Shown here: positions 60,937 to 64,000 of the stretch, piece by piece
How the letters are laid out: each line of letters opens with the position of its first letter
How positions within the stretch are numbered: the first letter of the stretch is position 1
Source: Chloroflexota bacterium
GTDB taxonomy: Bacteria > Chloroflexota > Dehalococcoidia > Lucifugimonadales > JADFKI01
Assembly (NCBI GenBank): GCA_009840355.1
Contig: VXNZ01000025.1
Location: 124,001 to 188,000 of the forward strand
Direction: 5' to 3'
DNA length: 64,000 bases
Translations under genes and position numbers: made by a program
Notes under the pieces: generated by a model
What the model was told of the DNA's origin: nothing
Database searches by the model: none
Seen by the model: the letters and a program-made list of their open reading frames with translations, nothing else

Positions 60937-62475
60937 ATGTCTATATCCGCTAGCGCCCATATTCGCGCCGTGCTTGGGATTGATGCCGGCACAACCTCCG
61001 TGAAGGCGATGCTTGTCGGCGGCGATGGCGCTGTCATCGATGAGTCTGAAGTCGGGCATCCTATCAGTGTGCCGCGTCCCGGCTGGGCAGAGCAGCATCC
61101 TGATATATGGTGGCGCAGCACAACGATCGCCGTTCGCAAGGCGATGCAATTGGCGGACAAGAACAACAGCAGAATTGAGGTCGCCGCAGTCGGGCTTGGC
61201 GGGCAGATGCATAGCTCCGTCTTCCTCGACGGCGATGGCGAAGTCATTCGCCCTGCCCTGCTATGGAACGATGTTCGCACAACGCCGCAGTGCCGGCAGA
61301 TAATGGACACGGCAGGAATGGATGGGCTTCGCAGCACGGTTGGCAACCTCCCGCTCGAAGGATTCACCGCGCCAAAGCTGCTCTGGCTGCGGCAGCACGA
61401 GCCTCAGAATTATGCCCGATTGCAAACGCTGCTGCTGCCGAAGGACTACATCCGCTATCGGATGAGCGGCGATTTTTCGACAGAGCCGTCGGACGCTGCC
61501 GGCACACTGCTGTTCGATGTGCGGCGGCGTATCTGGTCCGAGCAGATACTGCATGCACTGGAAATCGACGAGGGGATTCTGCCGCCTGTGCTGAAATCGC
61601 ACGAGATTGCGGGCGTCGTCAGCTGTGCGGCGGCAGGCGAACTCGGTATTCCTGTCGGCACGCCTATAGTCGGCGGCGGCGCGGACAATGCGGCGAGCGC
61701 AGTGGGCTGCGGCATAACGACCGGCGGCGTGATGCAGGTCAGCATTGGCACATCAGGCACTGTGTTGCTGCCGTCCTCAGAGCCGCGCATCGCAGAGGAC
61801 ATGAACCTGCATACCTTCTGCCACGCCGCGCCGGACATGTGGTATCTGATGGGCGTAGCGCTTTCGGCGGGCAGTGCGCTGCGATGGCTGCGAGACACAG
61901 TCGCTGTGGGCCAATCCTATGACTCACTGACGGCGGGCGCGGCGAAGACGCCCATCGGCGGTAATGGTTTGCTATTCCTGCCATACCTGACCGGCGAGCG
62001 CACGCCGCACAACGACGCCGACGCGCGCGGGGTGTTCTTCGGACTGAGCTTTTCGCACAGCCTAGCTCACCTGACCCGAGCGGTAATCGAAGGCGTGTGC
62101 TTCGCACTGCGAGATTCGCTGGAACTTATGCGGCAACAAGGCGTATCTCCAAGCGAGATGCGGGCTATCGGTGGCGGTTCTCGCAGCCGGATGTGGCTGC
62201 AGACGATTGCCGATGTGTTCGGGCTTCCTATCGCAACTGTGCAGATTTCGGGCGGCGCTGCATACGGTGCGGCGCTGCTCGCGGCTATCGGCTGCGGCAT
62301 GTTCGCAAGCATCGAAGAGGCGGTGCAGGCATGCGTCGCCACAGACAAAGTGGTCGAACCGGATGCGAAGGCGATTGCACAATACGACGACCTTTACGGC
62401 GCATACAGACGCCTATACCCGGCGCTGAAAGGCGAATTCGCCGCGCTCGCCAACTTGACGGCAGGGCAGCAATGA
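60937..62475 (+). CDS. xylB: Xylulokinase (FGGY family)
   Basis: 512 residues from ATG 60937; upstream in-frame starts are possible but precede no conserved sequence. AVLGIDAGTTSVKAMLV (ATP/N-lobe), GLGGQMHSSVFLD (substrate loop), GGGADNAASAVGCG and MRAIGGGSRSRMWLQ in the C-lobe. Phosphorylates D-xylulose, or a close ketose, with ATP. It overlaps the PfkB gene by 4 bp. No xylose isomerase is seen nearby. Confidence 0.9.
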   Translation: MSISASAHIRAVLGIDAGTTSVKAMLVGGDGAVIDESEVGHPISVPRPGWAEQHPDIWWRSTTIAVRKAMQLADKNNSRIEVAAVGLGGQMHSSVFLDGDGEVIRPALLWNDVRTTPQCRQIMDTAGMDGLRSTVGNLPLEGFTAPKLLWLRQHEPQNYARLQTLLLPKDYIRYRMSGDFSTEPSDAAGTLLFDVRRRIWSEQILHALEIDEGILPPVLKSHEIAGVVSCAAAGELGIPVGTPIVGGGADNAASAVGCGITTGGVMQVSIGTSGTVLLPSSEPRIAEDMNLHTFCHAAPDMWYLMGVALSAGSALRWLRDTVAVGQSYDSLTAGAAKTPIGGNGLLFLPYLTGERTPHNDADARGVFFGLSFSHSLAHLTRAVIEGVCFALRDSLELMRQQGVSPSEMRAIGGGSRSRMWLQTIADVFGLPIATVQISGGAAYGAALLAAIGCGMFASIEEAVQACVATDKVVEPDAKAIAQYDDLYGAYRRLYPALKGEFAALANLTAGQQ

Positions 62476-63410
62476 TTGGCGTCTGCGGCGAGGCGCTCAT
62501 CGACTTCACGCCCATCGCTGTAGATGGCGCAATCGCGTATGCACCGCGTCCGGGCGGCTCGCCATGCAATGTTGCCATAGGTCTGGCGCGCTTGGGGAAG
62601 AGGACGGCGTTCATCAACAAGATTTCCGGCGATGCATTCGGCGATTTACTGCGTGCGCATCTCACCGAGAACGACGTTGACCTGCGTTGGCTGGCGCGTG
62701 GCAGTGAGCCTAGCGCGCTTGCCTTCGTTATACCGTCGGCGAACGGCGGGCACGACTTCGCATTCTACGGCGTTGACACGGCAGAGCAGCGACTGATGCT
62801 TACCGATGTGCCTGATTCGTTCCCTGACGAATTGACCGCGCTGCATTTCGGCTCATATTCGCTGATGCTGGGCGACAGCGCACGCACATACGAAGCCCTT
62901 ATGCGCCGCGAACATGGCAATCGAGTTATATCGCTCGACCCGAACGTGCGCCCGTCGCTGTTCCCGGACCGCGACAAGTACCGAGCGCGAATCGAAGGCT
63001 TGCTGCCATTCGCCACAATCGTCAAGGCGAGCGAAGACGACCTAGCGTGGCTGTACCCGGACGACCGCCCTGCCGATGTCGCGGCGCGTTGGTTGAGCGC
63101 TGGACCTGCGCTCGTCGTCGTTACGCTCGGAGCGAAAGGCGCATTCGCCAAGAGCGCGACCGATGTGATGCAATCAGCCGCGCCAAAAGTCAATGTCGCG
63201 GATACGGTCGGCGCGGGCGATGCATTCATGTCCGCGCTGCTCGCCCATCTGGACGACCGCGACCTGCTGCACCGCGGTGCGCTCGCCATGCTGTCCGACG
63301 ATGCGATCATAGACGTCCTAGAGTACGCCAATCGTGCGGCAGCAATCGCTTGCACGCGAATCGGCGCCGACCCGCCGAAAGCAGATGTCGTGTCAGGTTT
63401 GACAGGCTAG
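62472..63410 (+). CDS. PfkB-family carbohydrate kinase (fructokinase-like)
   Basis: 312 residues. GEALIDFTPIAVDG and PGGSPCNVAIGLARLG near the N-terminus, VTLGAKGAFA and DTVGAGDAFMSALLA with the catalytic aspartate in the C-terminal ATP site. The motif GEALID is typical of fructokinases. ATGA overlap with xylB indicates coupling, giving a two-kinase sugar module. Confidence 0.9.
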   Translation: MIGVCGEALIDFTPIAVDGAIAYAPRPGGSPCNVAIGLARLGKRTAFINKISGDAFGDLLRAHLTENDVDLRWLARGSEPSALAFVIPSANGGHDFAFYGVDTAEQRLMLTDVPDSFPDELTALHFGSYSLMLGDSARTYEALMRREHGNRVISLDPNVRPSLFPDRDKYRARIEGLLPFATIVKASEDDLAWLYPDDRPADVAARWLSAGPALVVVTLGAKGAFAKSATDVMQSAAPKVNVADTVGAGDAFMSALLAHLDDRDLLHRGALAMLSDDAIIDVLEYANRAAAIACTRIGADPPKADVVSGLTG

Positions 63411-63632
63411 CCTGCGGAGCGTCAATCTATCACCACAGCATATACAGACTCTTCTTGGGTTCCCGGTAGATACTCAATAGCCCCTCGTCAGCCTGATGAC
63501 GGCTCCACTACCCAACGCCGCGTCTGTACACTAAACCCTTCCGTTCGCTGTGCTTTCGGTGCGCCCTCACTATCTCAAACTCCCAACCCTGCACATCTTT
63601 AGCCACTCCACAAGTCCGCGAAACGCATAGTG

Positions 63633-63774
63633 TAAGACGACTTCACAAATGCAATTTATATCTGTCATTTCGAGCGAAGCGAAAAATCTAAAGTCGGAAA
63701 CAGGTTCACATGCAAAGATTTCGGATTCCTCACTTCGTTCGGAATGACAACATTAAGGACTCATGAAATCGTCT
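63633..63774. repeat. MITE-like element, copy 2
   Basis: Same overall sequence as 5498-5637: outer ends AGACGACTTCACAAAT and TCATGAAATCGTCT (imperfect inverted pair), inner arms CATTTCGAGCGAAGCGAAAA and CCTCACTTCGTTCGGAATGA. It is flanked by CATAGTG on both sides (63626-63632 and 63775-63781), a possible 7-bp target duplication. It lies in the 553-bp gap between the PfkB gene and purA. Confidence 0.75.
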
Positions 63775-63814
63775 CATAGTGCGGCAATAACTTTCGTACA
63801 AGTGTGCCTTCTGA

Positions 63815-63820
63815 TATAAT
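63815..63820 (+). promoter_or_regulatory. Possible -10 element of purA
   Basis: TATAAT 144 bp ahead of the purA ATG; the -35 position (TTTCGT) is weak. The long leader that follows contains GC-rich segments but no riboswitch I recognise. Confidence 0.35.
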
Positions 63821-63963
63821 TGCGAATGCTGTGCGCCTTCGGGAACATCATCGTCCGGTTTCGGGCTGGTGCGCGGTCGGTCTGAGGGAGATCGGCCGGG
63901 CATGTTTCTGACGCTCGGTTCACGCGTGCGGCACATCCCGACTTGATATACAGGAGATAGGGC

Positions 63964-64000
63964 ATGCCTGCCTATGCCGTTTTGGGCGCTCAATGGGGCG
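63964..64000 (+). CDS. purA: Adenylosuccinate synthetase, 5' end only
   Basis: The last 37 bases encode MPAYAVLGAQWG, matching the N-terminal GTP-binding start of PurA (usual continuation DEGKGK). CAGGAG stands 9 bp ahead of the ATG. The gene runs off the window. PurA makes adenylosuccinate from IMP and aspartate. Confidence 0.8.
   Translation, partial: MPAYAVLGAQWG

Overview
This window looks like a chromosomal segment of a free-living bacterium, most likely a member of the Chloroflexota (SAR202/Dehalococcoidia-like). That placement is inferred from gene content: flavin-dependent LLM oxidoreductases, a peptide-binding lipoprotein with a Val/Glu/Lys repeat stalk, a split glycine decarboxylase, a nickel superoxide dismutase and a 5S rRNA gene unlinked from 16S and 23S. 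No 16S gene is present to confirm it. Most of the sequence is ordinary, densely packed core genome. There is no phage, plasmid or CRISPR array.

Layout. 0.1-5.5 kb: tetrapyrrole cluster (siroheme decarboxylase fusion, precorrin-2 dehydrogenase, hemC, cobA/hemD fusion, hemB), which suggests haem or haem d1 made through siroheme. 5.5-9.9 kb: nickel superoxide dismutase with its divergent maturation protease, three small cupins, a ketopantoate reductase and radC. 10-12.5 kb: M20 peptidase and a LarA-type protein. 12.6-18 kb (minus strand): tRNA-Thr, tRNA-Tyr, tRNA-Thr, tuf, rpmG, secE, nusG, rplK, rplA, rplJ, rplL, closed by a hairpin and not followed by rpoB. 18-25.4 kb: radA-larC-HNH and rpsA-clpC. 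25.5-30.4 kb: a complete amino-acid ABC importer (aapJQMP). 30.5 kb: solitary 5S rRNA. 31-40 kb: housekeeping genes (ispH, nadE, an aminotransferase, oxidoreductases). 40.2-41.3 kb: a broken Mrr-type restriction endonuclease. 41.4-45.8 kb: gcvT-gcvH-gcvPA-gcvPB. 46.2-47.5 kb: an AhpE-type peroxiredoxin with an in-frame UGA at its catalytic position, then trmI. 47.5-54.6 kb: methyltransferase, citrate synthase, acyl-CoA dehydrogenase, NAD-kinase-like protein, clpS. 54.8-63.4 kb: LLM oxidoreductase, peptide-type ABC importer without ATPases, carboxymuconolactone-decarboxylase-like protein, xylulokinase and a PfkB kinase. The window ends in the first codons of purA.

The most notable observation is at 46211-46669. 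A 152-residue AhpE-like peroxiredoxin is open from ATG to TAG except for one TGA, which lies exactly where the peroxidatic cysteine (Cys45 of mycobacterial AhpE) belongs. A hairpin with bacterial SECIS geometry follows it. The simplest reading is a selenoprotein that ordinary gene callers would miss. No selenocysteine machinery is visible in this window, so the claim depends on the rest of the genome.

Other points of interest are a 25-bp tandem duplication that knocks out the restriction gene, two copies of a 140-bp MITE-like element with terminal inverted repeats (one perfect), a dispersed family of CCTTCCCC hairpins between genes, and LexA-like boxes overlapping a good promoter ahead of radA-larC-HNH.
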